DNA of 31,173 nt from UBA2256 sp964531105 (GTDB taxonomy: Bacteria; Spirochaetota; Spirochaetia; Treponematales; Rectinemataceae): the NCBI GenBank assembly GCA_964531105.1, contig CAZHFN010000024.1, positions 1 to 31,173 of the forward strand, given 5' to 3'. Shown here piece after piece: positions 7,508-14,523 of this stretch. Made by a program: the position numbers and the translations under genes. Positions within the stretch are counted from its first letter, which is position 1. Each line of letters opens with the position of its first letter. Under the pieces are notes generated by a model. The model was not told where the DNA came from. It did no database searches and saw only the letters and a program-made list of their open reading frames with translations.

Positions 7508-9154
7508 TCAGGCCCTCTCGAACTCCACCCTCCCCCCGATCATCGTCATGTCCACCTTAACCTCGTTGAGCCGCTTAGCGGGCAGCGAAGTTATATCCTT
7601 GGATAGAATGATCATGTCGGCGAGCTTGCCAGGTTCGAGGCTGCCCTTGATGCCTTCCTCGAAGGAGGCGTGGGCGCCGTTGATGGTGGCGCAGCGGACG
7701 GCCTCCATCAGGCTGATGCACTGGGTCTGGTCGAGCTGGAGGTTTTTCGCCCGGTTGAAGCGGTTTACCGCGCCGTCCAGCAGGGCTATGCCCACCGGAC
7801 CTGAAGGATAGTCGCTGGCGATGCAGGGCTTAATGCCGGCGTCGATCATGCTGCGCAGGGCAATGAGGTACTTCATCCGTTTGCCGTAGAAAAGGGCGTA
7901 GTTGGCACCGATGGTGGTGAGCATGCCGGGATTGACCACGGGCGTCACGCCGAGCCGCGCCATCCGGTCGATCAGGTCCTGATCAGCTATGGTGCAGTGC
8001 TCGATTCGGTGGCGGAGATCGGGACGAGGATTCTTGGCAAAGGCCTTTTCGTAGCCCTCCACCATAAACTCCACCGCCAAGTCACCAATCGCGTGGGCGG
8101 TAGCCTGGCATTCGGCGTTGTTGATTTCCTCGAGGTACTCGGCCACCTCTTCCCGCTCCCAGCCCCGCTCCCTTGGCAGATCAGGATCGTGATCGTAGGG
8201 CTCCCTGGTGGCACAGGAAGGCCCGCCCGAGCCTCCGTCGATCATGAACTTGCAGGTGCCGACGCGGAAATGCTCGTCCCCCAGGCCGGTGATCAGTCCG
8301 AGGCTCAGGAAATGGGCATTCTCAGCCTTGGAAAAGGGCTTGCCGAAAATGCTGTGGAGCATCATGTAGGAGCGAATCTTGAAGACCCCCTGCCTGCAGA
8401 GTTTCTGCATGATGTGATACGAAGTCTTCCCGCATTCCCCCGGGTCGTGGATCGAGGTTATGCCGTTCTGCAGGGCGAAATCGTGAGACTTCATGGCTGC
8501 GGCAGCCTGCTGCTCCTCGGTGTACTCCACCTGCCCCCAGAGCCAGAAGTGCGTGTGCCCCCTGACCATGCCGGTCAGCTTCCCGTCCACCACCTCCACC
8601 TCGTCCTTGGGGTACTTGGCCGCATCCTCGGACTTGGAAACCCCCAGATACTCCAGCGCCTTGGAGTTGTACATGCAGATATGCCCGCCCCCATGCATGC
8701 AGTGCACAGGGTTATCGGGCGCGATCGCGTCTAGTTCCTCGATCGTTGGATGCCGGGCCTCGGGCAGCAGCAAGGGCTCGTAGCCCATCATGGAGACCCA
8801 CTGTCCCGGCTTTTTCAGCGCCACAGCAGCCCGCAGCAAGTCCAGCATCTCGGCTAGACTCTTGCAGTTCGCAAAGAATGTATTGATCATCGCCGCATCC
8901 GGCCCCTTGTCCAGCAGTCCCGAAAGAATGGGATGGAAGTGCGCATCGATAAAGCCCGGCATAAGCGTCCGGCCCTTAAGGTCGATCACCCGGGTATCCG
9001 GATCGATGATTCTATCCAGCTCAGCATTGCTCCCGGTAAACACAATCCTCTCGCCCTTTACCGCCAAAGCTTGGACAACCTCATCCCTATCGTTCACGGT
9101 CAAAACCCTGCCGCTCTTAAACGCCAGGTCAACCTTTTTGGAATCGTAGTTCAT
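7508..9154 (-). CDS. Amidohydrolase family protein, YtcJ-like
   Basis: A 548-residue metal-dependent hydrolase. The N-terminal small beta domain leads into GFIDAHFHP (metal ligands H72 and H74). Further conserved pieces follow: the FMIDGGSGG strand, the ATAHAIGD loop, HRIEHC, and the ASDYPSGP aspartate motif near the C-terminal end, then the KGSLEPGKLADMIILS return to the beta domain. GGAGG precedes the ATG. YtcJ-like enzymes hydrolyse amides or N-formyl bonds, with most substrates unknown. The gene is convergent with the FadR-type regulator (24 bp apart) and is clearly more GC-rich than it, so the boundary of the AT-rich block lies between them. No operon partner is seen. Confidence 0.9.
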   Translation of the reverse strand: MNYDSKKVDLAFKSGRVLTVNDRDEVVQALAVKGERIVFTGSNAELDRIIDPDTRVIDLKGRTLMPGFIDAHFHPILSGLLDKGPDAAMINTFFANCKSLAEMLDLLRAAVALKKPGQWVSMMGYEPLLLPEARHPTIEELDAIAPDNPVHCMHGGGHICMYNSKALEYLGVSKSEDAAKYPKDEVEVVDGKLTGMVRGHTHFWLWGQVEYTEEQQAAAAMKSHDFALQNGITSIHDPGECGKTSYHIMQKLCRQGVFKIRSYMMLHSIFGKPFSKAENAHFLSLGLITGLGDEHFRVGTCKFMIDGGSGGPSCATREPYDHDPDLPRERGWEREEVAEYLEEINNAECQATAHAIGDLAVEFMVEGYEKAFAKNPRPDLRHRIEHCTIADQDLIDRMARLGVTPVVNPGMLTTIGANYALFYGKRMKYLIALRSMIDAGIKPCIASDYPSGPVGIALLDGAVNRFNRAKNLQLDQTQCISLMEAVRCATINGAHASFEEGIKGSLEPGKLADMIILSKDITSLPAKRLNEVKVDMTMIGGRVEFERA

Positions 9155-9306
9155 GCGTGCCTCCGTGCTGTTGCGATAATAACCTAATCGCGGATGGGTT
9201 CAGTATACCATACGATTTTCTTTCATTGGTCTTTAGGATAATACTAAAAGCGATCATGAACTCTGCATATTTCCCTCTCCAAAGGATGTGTATCCCCCAG
9301 CATTTC

Positions 9307-9723
9307 CTACTCTTTGAATAAGTTTTCGATCATTACCTTGCCGGGAAATCGATATACGTCGAAATCCGAATCGATGCTCAGTATCTGCCGTATTCCTCGC
9401 TTTTCGGCCGCAACGACAAGAGTGGCTTCAGCGAAATCCATGGGTCTGTCGGAATATTTCTGTGTCAGCTCCACGATCCTTGCCATATCGTCTTGCTCTA
9501 TTGGATGGAGAATGACCCCTTCCCTCATCACCCATTCGAAGAAATGCAGCTGAACTCGAAGATCAAAGTCCAGCATATGCGAGACTTCGGTGATAACCGC
9601 GGTGGTCGTGACGAATTTGAACCCCTTGTCCTTTATGAAATCGACGATCTTTTGATGGTAGTTATCGTCTCTATCGAAGAGCGCGATAATCGGACCAGCG
9701 TCAACGAGTATCGCGTTTCGCAT
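9307..9723 (-). CDS. vapC: PIN-domain ribonuclease toxin, VapC family
   Basis: A 138-residue single PIN domain. The acidic metal-binding residues are D8 (LVDAGPIIALFD), E46 (TEVSHML), D96 (MDFAEATL) and D118/D120 (SIDSDFDVYR). VapC toxins cleave tRNA or rRNA and halt translation when released from the antitoxin. The start overlaps the end of the antitoxin gene by 23 bases, giving coupled translation with antitoxin first, the standard order. All the expected catalytic residues are present, so the toxin looks intact. Members of this family also include stand-alone PIN proteins of unknown role, but the antitoxin gene upstream makes a VapBC pair likely. Confidence 0.88.
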   Translation of the reverse strand: MRNAILVDAGPIIALFDRDDNYHQKIVDFIKDKGFKFVTTTAVITEVSHMLDFDLRVQLHFFEWVMREGVILHPIEQDDMARIVELTQKYSDRPMDFAEATLVVAAEKRGIRQILSIDSDFDVYRFPGKVMIENLFKE

Positions 9724-9952
9724 CGAGCTTTTCCTTCATCCGCGCCTTGTAGCTTGTCGACAAGGTTCCATCCCCGCTGCCGTATTGGCCAAAATACTCT
9801 TTCCCAAGCTCGTAGGAGTCCTTCTCTGCTTCCTCGCGGTCGAAATAGCGCTCGAGCGCCTCCTTGATCACGTCGGACTTAGTGCGCTTGTTTGCTTTGG
9901 AGGCTGAATCGAGTTTTTTTTCTAAAGCCTCGGGTAGTCTAACTGTTGTCAT
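9701..9952 (-). CDS. vapB: Ribbon-helix-helix antitoxin, VapB/CopG type
   Basis: An 83-residue protein. Residues 1-40 form a ribbon-helix-helix DNA-binding domain (MTTVRLPEALEKKLD, then KRTKSDVIKEALERYFD). The rest, charged and probably disordered until bound, should wrap the toxin. GAGGA precedes the ATG. Upstream lie two palindromes that overlap the promoter, the expected autoregulatory arrangement in which antitoxin and toxin together repress the operon. Confidence 0.85.
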   Translation of the reverse strand: MTTVRLPEALEKKLDSASKANKRTKSDVIKEALERYFDREEAEKDSYELGKEYFGQYGSGDGTLSTSYKARMKEKLDAKRDTR

Positions 9953-9966
9953 CTGTCCATCCTCTA

Positions 9967-9995
9967 TGTATTACATTTTGTAATACAATATTGTA
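9967..9995 (-). promoter_or_regulatory. Tandem palindromic operator of vapBC, overlapping its promoter
   Basis: Two adjoining palindromes are visible. The first has 8-bp arms, TGTATTAC (9967-9974) and GTAATACA (9980-9987). The second is a perfect 12-nt palindrome, TACAATATTGTA, at 9984-9995. On the minus strand a promoter with TTGACT (10005-10000), a 17-base spacer and TACAAA (9982-9977) lies inside the same stretch, so binding would block RNA polymerase. Confidence 0.65.
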
Positions 9996-10022
9996 AATCA
10001 GTCAATCTTCTATTAGCGACAA

Positions 10023-10054
10023 TTTTAATCCCGTCGAATTCGACGGGATTAAAA
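10023..10054. repeat. 32-nt perfect palindrome
   Basis: Bases 10023-10038 are exactly the reverse complement of 10039-10054, centred on AATT and including CCCGTCG/CGACGGG. The arms end in TTTTAAT and ATTAAAA, so neither strand has a T-run after the stem and it is a poor intrinsic terminator. It lies upstream of the vapBC promoter. It may be a protein-binding site, a cruciform, or a relic of a mobile element. Confidence 0.85.
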
Positions 10055-10060
10055 CCCGGA

Positions 10061-10288
10061 CTATGCTATATACGCGTTAAGAGTCACGTAATCCTTTACG
10101 TATTTGGGTATGAGATGCCGATATTCTGCCAGCTTAATTGCCAATCCGGTATTGCGCCCGTATTCGACGATGTCGCGGAGACCATCTCGAAGAGAACTAG
10201 CATCTGATTTCTTGGGTGACTTGTGGGGCATCTTGTGGGGTAACATTGGGAGTACATGGGGACTGGCTAAAAACCCGGGGCGATTCAC
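10061..10288 (-). CDS. Small open frame, hypothetical (75 aa, weak)
   Basis: An open frame of 75 codons beginning with GTG; ATG codons at residues 15 and 20 are alternative starts. No ribosome site is obvious. The product is basic at the N-terminal end, with a repeated HK-P pattern, and ends in a helical segment (LRDGLRDIVEYGRNTGLAIKL, then HLIPKYVKDYVTLNAYIA). The second half looks protein-like. It may be the remaining 3' end of a larger broken gene rather than a complete one. Not recognised. Without it, 9953-10364 would hold only the vapBC control region, the palindrome at 10023 and a G-rich tract. Confidence 0.25.
   Translation of the reverse strand: MNRPGFLASPHVLPMLPHKMPHKSPKKSDASSLRDGLRDIVEYGRNTGLAIKLAEYRHLIPKYVKDYVTLNAYIA
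10225..10261 (+). other. G-rich tract with quadruplex potential
   Basis: Four G-runs (10225-10228, 10237-10240, 10248-10250, 10258-10261) are separated by loops of 8, 7 and 7 bases. The tract is built from loosely repeated units of about 12 bases containing TGGGG. It lies ahead of the MazG/helicase cassette. The loops are long for a very stable quadruplex, so this is only a structural possibility. Confidence 0.3.
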
Positions 10289-10364
10289 AGAGTATTAGAA
10301 TATTCTATTTAACGTTCTTTCTGGACTTGTTATTGCATTCACCGTACTATAATTTTAAATCAAG

Positions 10365-10727
10365 ATGAAAAATACTGAAACTGGTCAATTAGATTCCTTA
10401 ACAGAAAGAATAACCAAATTCCGCGATGAACGTGATTGGAAACGTTTTCACAACCCTAAAGACATGGCTTTGTCGCTTGTACTCGAAGCTGTTGAGGTAA
10501 TGGAACATTTTCAATGGAAAACGAATGAGGAATCATCACTTTACTTGGAAAAGAATAAAAATTCTATTGCAGAGGAATTATCTGATGTTCTTTATTGGGT
10601 GCTTCTGCTAAGCCATGATCTAGATATTGATATCGTCAAAACTTTTGAAGAAAAAATGCAGAAAAATGAAGATAAATACCCAATTCATCAAGCTAAAGGA
10701 TCCAGCAAGAAATATACGGAGTATTAA
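10365..10727 (+). CDS. MazG-family nucleotide pyrophosphohydrolase
   Basis: A 120-residue all-alpha NTP pyrophosphohydrolase of the short MazG-like type. The metal-binding EXXE-(26)-EXXD signature is clear: E41 and E44, then E71 and D74. The segment ISEELSDVLYW-like helix (IAEELSDVLYWVLLLSHDL) and the EKMQKNEDKYP tail are typical. Members hydrolyse NTPs or dNTPs to monophosphates, clearing abnormal or alarmone-like nucleotides. The gene is AT-rich relative to the surrounding housekeeping genes. Its stop is two bases from the start of the nuclease-helicase gene, and GGAG for that gene lies inside its last codons, so the two form a coupled pair. No strong ribosome site precedes its own ATG. Confidence 0.9.
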   Translation: MKNTETGQLDSLTERITKFRDERDWKRFHNPKDMALSLVLEAVEVMEHFQWKTNEESSLYLEKNKNSIAEELSDVLYWVLLLSHDLDIDIVKTFEEKMQKNEDKYPIHQAKGSSKKYTEY

Positions 10728-10729
10728 AA

Positions 10730-12607
10730 ATGGAGCTTTATTCCGGTCATATCGATCAGTTCATTAAAGAGGCAACTCATAATATGATTTCGAATGCTCT
10801 AGCCGAAGCTTTTTTCAATTATTTTGGCTATAACCCGCCAATATCAGAAAAAGCATCATGGACCAATTCGTTAAAATGCATAAAAGATGTCTTCCTAGAA
10901 ACTGGATTCCACGATCACGGCATTGTACTGGAATATCAATTGCCTTTAACCTCACGCCGATTGGATTGCATGATCTGCGGGAATGATGAGAAAAGACAAG
11001 GTAATGCAGTCATAATTGAATTGAAACAATGGGAAAAATGCAATGCTGGATATAGCGATAAGGTTGTAACGTGGACTGGTGGAGGGAATAGAGAAGTATT
11101 GCATCCATCGGTCCAAGTAGGCAATTATAAATTATATCTAGAAAACAACCACTCAGTTTTCTATGAAAGCGATCCGGTAAGTCTTTCAGCATGCGCATAC
11201 CTTCACAATTACATGAAGCTTCCAAATGATCCCCTATTATTACCTCAGTTTATCGACTATGTGAACCAATGCCCTATATTCTGCGCTGAAGACTTCTCAC
11301 AGATTGGATGCTTTCTGGAAAGAAGACTCAATGGCGGAGAGGGGATGAAGGTGCTAGATCGAGTTCGCGAAAGCAAGCAAGCCCCAAGCAGAAAATTTTT
11401 AATGAATGTCTCGAAGGTCATCAAGGAGCATAAAAACTATACTCTTCTCGATGAGCAACTTGTTGCATATGACAAAGTAATCACGACAGTAAAGAGCGGT
11501 CTAAACGAGAAGCAAAAATCTGCTGTTATTATTAAGGGAGGTCCGGGTACAGGAAAATCAGTAATCGCTATTAATCTATTGGCGGATTTATCAGCTCAAG
11601 GCTATAACGTACATTACGCGACAGGCTCCAAGGCTTTTACCGCAACCTTAAGAAAAACAGTAGGAAATGCAGTTGCGCAGCAATTCAAGTACTTCAATAG
11701 TTACATGCAGGCAAGTCCTGATCAAATTGATATACTAGTCGCAGATGAATCGCATCGAATCAGAACCAACAGCAATAATAGATTTACTCCAAAGACCAAA
11801 CGCTCTTCCATTCCTCAGATCGATGAACTGCTGCAAGCAGCGAAGTTGCCAGTTTTCTTTATTGATGACAGGCAAAATGTTAGGCCTGGCGAGGTTGGTT
11901 CAAGCCAGCTAATTAGAGAAGCAGCCATTCAAAAAGGGTATAAAATCCATGAGTATCAGCTGGATATTCAATTCAGGTGCCAGGGTTCAGATCTTTTTGT
12001 TCAATGGATCAATAATACTCTAGGGATCTCCAAAACTGCCGAGAAGATTTGGGATTCAAGGAATTCATCGTTTGAGTTTAAAATTATCGACTCGCCCCAT
12101 GAACTATATCGAGTAATAGCTGAAAAAAACCGGTTAGAGCCTAATTCTGCTCGAATGGTCGCAGGCTTTTGCTGGAAGTGGAGTAATCCAAATCCTGATG
12201 GGAGCCTCGTCAAGGATGTTATCATTGACGATTTTGCCATGACCTGGGAAGGAAAAGAAGGCTCAACAGCACTCGCTCCGGATGTTCCTCCAGCCTCACT
12301 ATGGCCATTCGATCCTAGGGCTGTTGATCAGATAGGCAGTATCTATACCATTCAAGGATTTGAGTTTGATTATGTCGGCGTGATTTTTGGAAAAGACCTG
12401 ATGTATAGCTTCGACAACTATGCATGGGAAGGCCATCCCGCCAATTCTGCTGATTCAACTGTAAAACGAGAAAAGGATCCTGAAGCTTTCATCAAACTTG
12501 TAAAGAATACATATAGAGTTCTTCTGAGCCGTGCTTTAAAAGGTTGCTATGTATATTTCGTCGATAAAGATACGGAGAAGTTCTTTAGAACGAGGATGTC
12601 AAATTAG
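10730..12607 (+). CDS. PD-(D/E)XK nuclease fused to an SF1-type helicase domain (DUF2075 group)
   Basis: A 625-residue two-part protein. Residues 60-130 carry a PD-(D/E)XK-like core: D79 in SRRLDCMI and E97/K99 in VIIELKQW. Residues 260-610 form a superfamily 1 ATPase: Walker A GGPGTGKS (270-277), Walker B DILVADESHR (334-343), motif III FFIDDRQNV (376-384), motif IV LDIQFRCQGSD (411-421), motif V GSIYTIQGFEFDYVGVIFG (536-554) and motif VI YRVLLSRALKGCYVYF (595-610). This is the DUF2075/Schlafen-3-like helicase arrangement. All key residues seem intact. The enzyme should translocate on nucleic acid and cut it, or use the nuclease fold for binding only. It is coupled to the MazG gene two bases upstream and has low-GC composition, hinting at transfer. 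Its biological role is not established; defence is inferred from neighbours. Confidence 0.88.
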   Translation: MELYSGHIDQFIKEATHNMISNALAEAFFNYFGYNPPISEKASWTNSLKCIKDVFLETGFHDHGIVLEYQLPLTSRRLDCMICGNDEKRQGNAVIIELKQWEKCNAGYSDKVVTWTGGGNREVLHPSVQVGNYKLYLENNHSVFYESDPVSLSACAYLHNYMKLPNDPLLLPQFIDYVNQCPIFCAEDFSQIGCFLERRLNGGEGMKVLDRVRESKQAPSRKFLMNVSKVIKEHKNYTLLDEQLVAYDKVITTVKSGLNEKQKSAVIIKGGPGTGKSVIAINLLADLSAQGYNVHYATGSKAFTATLRKTVGNAVAQQFKYFNSYMQASPDQIDILVADESHRIRTNSNNRFTPKTKRSSIPQIDELLQAAKLPVFFIDDRQNVRPGEVGSSQLIREAAIQKGYKIHEYQLDIQFRCQGSDLFVQWINNTLGISKTAEKIWDSRNSSFEFKIIDSPHELYRVIAEKNRLEPNSARMVAGFCWKWSNPNPDGSLVKDVIIDDFAMTWEGKEGSTALAPDVPPASLWPFDPRAVDQIGSIYTIQGFEFDYVGVIFGKDLMYSFDNYAWEGHPANSADSTVKREKDPEAFIKLVKNTYRVLLSRALKGCYVYFVDKDTEKFFRTRMSN

Positions 12608-12886
12608 GAATAATCCTCTTCATTCCATAATTCTTTCTTTAATTTAAAATAAGCGGCCATAGTGATGTCCCAGCGAGCGAAAGTGTAGAGGACAATGGAG
12701 CGGCTGGAGTCAGTAACAATAAATCCTCTGGCAAACGTTTGTAAACATGCAATTTGTCAGCCAAAAACTTGAACTTGGACGGCACTATTCTTGCAATCGT
12801 ACAAAGTTTGACTTGCATTCGTTCGACGAAAAACCTGCAATTTTACGACGACAAACATAAAGATAAAAATAAAATTCAGCCAATAA
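12608..12886. other. 279-bp intergenic stretch, no supported gene
   Basis: No open frame or RNA is supported here. A short stretch near 12685-12715 translates to something faintly like the NGAAGV start of group II intron reverse transcriptases, but only with a frameshift, and it is too short to call. No strong terminator hairpin is visible behind the helicase gene. Confidence 0.4.
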
Positions 12887-13705
12887 TCACAAGTACTTTG
12901 TGAAGAACTCCAGTGTCGTCATCATGATCGCGGCGGCTTCAGGGCTTTGGTCTTTCAGGTCGAAGGCGTGGATTCCGTTTTCGTAGGTAATCACCTCGGC
13001 GTAATTGCCCGCCTCTTTGAATTTTTTGGCCAAAAGGTCGATTCTGACGTTGCGCGTCGCCGCGTCTTTGCCGGTCTTTATAATATGGAGCGCGACGTTT
13101 TTGGGCACTTCCCAAGAAGCGGGGACGAGCTCAGGGTAATAGAGGGCGATCGCCTTGAGGTTTGTAGCCTCCGGCAAGGTGAGTAAGTAGGGTACCGTTT
13201 TTACGTTGGCTGAAAATGACAGAAACCCCATTCGCAGAGGATCGAGTCCGAGCTTCGCCCCATTCTTTTGAATCCAGGTCATGATGGAGCTCATGTCCTT
13301 CCCGACATTCTCGATATCCGGACAGATAACAGCGAAGCCCTTATTGGCTAGTTGTGCAAACCAGATGGTCATTGGCTCTATCTCTCTGAATGATTTCCCG
13401 TTTTCCTGGATGAATTGGCTTGAATTATAGGAAAATACGATGAGGATGACAGGAAGTGGGGCCTCAGAAGACTCAGGAGGCCAATAAATGTCGGTCTTTA
13501 TGGTTCCGCTATACGCGACTGTGCCTAGACGGGCTTTCTCCCATCCTTCTATGACTAGGGGCGGCGGATTTGTGTATAAAAAGCCCGGCACTTTAGACCG
13601 GACCTTCATCGCTTCCCCGGCGGTTGTGAGAGGAATCCCGGTCTGCCCCACAGCATCCATCGCGAGCAGCACGAGAACTACGAAAATGATGCTTAGCCTT
13701 TTCAT
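12887..13705 (-). CDS. Secreted alpha/beta hydrolase, dienelactone-hydrolase-like
   Basis: A 272-residue exported hydrolase. A signal peptide covers about residues 1-20 (MKRLSIIFVVLVLLAMDAVG). The core includes LPVILIVFSYNSSQ, a nucleophile elbow in MGFLSFSANV, and the late YENGIHAFDL with the probable catalytic His. The start at 13705 is chosen over an open frame extending 99 codons further because GAGGAG sits just upstream and a signal peptide follows; the extension is low in hydrophobic order and unlike any hydrolase. The elbow is SFSAN rather than the common GxSxG, so activity is uncertain. Substrate unknown. No operon partner; the gene is convergent with the nuclease-helicase gene. Confidence 0.75.
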   Translation of the reverse strand: MKRLSIIFVVLVLLAMDAVGQTGIPLTTAGEAMKVRSKVPGFLYTNPPPLVIEGWEKARLGTVAYSGTIKTDIYWPPESSEAPLPVILIVFSYNSSQFIQENGKSFREIEPMTIWFAQLANKGFAVICPDIENVGKDMSSIMTWIQKNGAKLGLDPLRMGFLSFSANVKTVPYLLTLPEATNLKAIALYYPELVPASWEVPKNVALHIIKTGKDAATRNVRIDLLAKKFKEAGNYAEVITYENGIHAFDLKDQSPEAAAIMMTTLEFFTKYL

Positions 13706-14132
13706 CCTGCGCTCCTCGAGGAGGAAGCCGGATGGCATGCTGAAGGCTGATGCAGGAAAGCAGGTTGCAGACTCATGGCTGCTACTGACTGAAGCGCAGC
13801 AACGCGCAGGAATTGCGCATGTCCCTACCGGAATCGGTCCTCTAAAAATCACGATGTGGTAATGTATTACCTTCGAAGTATAGGTCACTTTCGGGCTTTG
13901 GCAAGAGGGGATCGAGGAGCTGCTTTCAAACGCTTCAGTATAGGCGTTGCGATGAGTATCCGCATCTGGCGTTGGGATATTTAGTAAATATCTCCATAAC
14001 ATTGATGCAATAGGCTAACTTTATGCAGTTTATAATCTGGGTAACTTGAAGTGAAAATCAATGACCTCAAGATATCTAGCTTTAAGGTCGCAATTTGCGA
14101 CCTTTGAATGGATTTATTAAAGCTGGTCATTC
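13706..14132. other. 427-bp intergenic region with small palindromes
   Basis: No gene is supported here. Open frames run through it on both strands but lack ribosome sites and protein-like composition. Visible structure: GGTAAT/ATTACC arms at 13858-13863 and 13866-13871; an 8-bp palindrome with one central base at 13976-13992 (GATATTTA and TAAATATC); and the larger palindrome at 14084-14104 listed separately. It may hold the promoter of the minus-strand hydrolase and debris of a mobile segment. Confidence 0.5.
14084..14104. repeat. Palindrome upstream of the ORF6N gene fragment
   Basis: Arms AAGGTCGCAA (14084-14093) and TTGCGACCTT (14095-14104) are exact reverse complements around a single T. 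The palindrome lies 29 bases ahead of the ORF6N start, a position suited to an operator for the ORF6N protein or a promoter-proximal element. Its GTCG...AATT...CGAC core resembles the palindrome at 10023-10054. Confidence 0.75.
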
Positions 14133-14336
14133 ATGAGTATGAGTGAAAATAGCGAAATTACAGCTGTCGGCATCCAAAACCGAATCTATACTCGACATAG
14201 CAGACAGGTCATGATTGATGAAGATCTTGCTGAATTGTACGGAGTTGAAACAAAACGACTCAATGAGCAGGTAAAAAGAAACAGCGACCGCTTCCCTGCC
14301 GAATTCAAGTTTCAACACAGTTGCTTAACAAGATAA
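14133..14336 (+). pseudogene. Truncated ORF6N-domain protein
   Basis: The first 61 residues match the start of an ORF6N DNA-binding domain: IQNRIYTRHSRQVMIDEDLAELYGVETKRLNEQVKRN, then RFPAEFKFQ. ORF6N domains normally continue with LTKEE-like sequence and a longer C-terminal part. Here the frame changes to six unrelated residues and stops at 14336, and no continuation is seen in any frame downstream. The gene is therefore broken by a deletion or rearrangement after the FKFQ codons. ORF6N genes are typical of phages and genomic islands, so this marks old mobile DNA. A short functional DNA-binding peptide is possible but unlikely. Confidence 0.7.
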
Positions 14337-14523
14337 AGCAAGTCTAAATGCTAAAAGAAGAAAACCCTTTAGGAAAAGCTTATACTAAAAGCATGAGTTC
14401 CATACTTAGCATTCATTCATGAACCATCATTGCCGGCTTTTCATGGCTTGCGAAAGATGACTCATCCTATCCGATCCTGTCTTTATCCTGTCCCCTATTA
14501 CTAAGAGAATGCAGGCGCTGTCA

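Noticed and set aside
7997..8734. Long plus-strand open frame (245 codons) opposite the amidohydrolase
   Set aside because: It is antisense to a gene with clear metal-binding motifs; its composition is that of a shadow frame in GC-rich DNA.
9967..10261. Possible CRISPR-like repeats among the palindromes and G-rich units
   Set aside because: The units are short, irregular and differ from each other; there are no regular spacers or cas genes.
12680..12730. Faint resemblance to the start of a group II intron reverse transcriptase (NGAAGV motif)
   Set aside because: Only a few residues match, a frameshift is needed, and no further RT motifs or intron RNA domains are visible nearby.
13706..14002. 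N-terminal extension of the exported hydrolase by 99 codons
   Set aside because: The internal ATG at 13705 has a strong ribosome site and begins a signal peptide; the extension would bury it.
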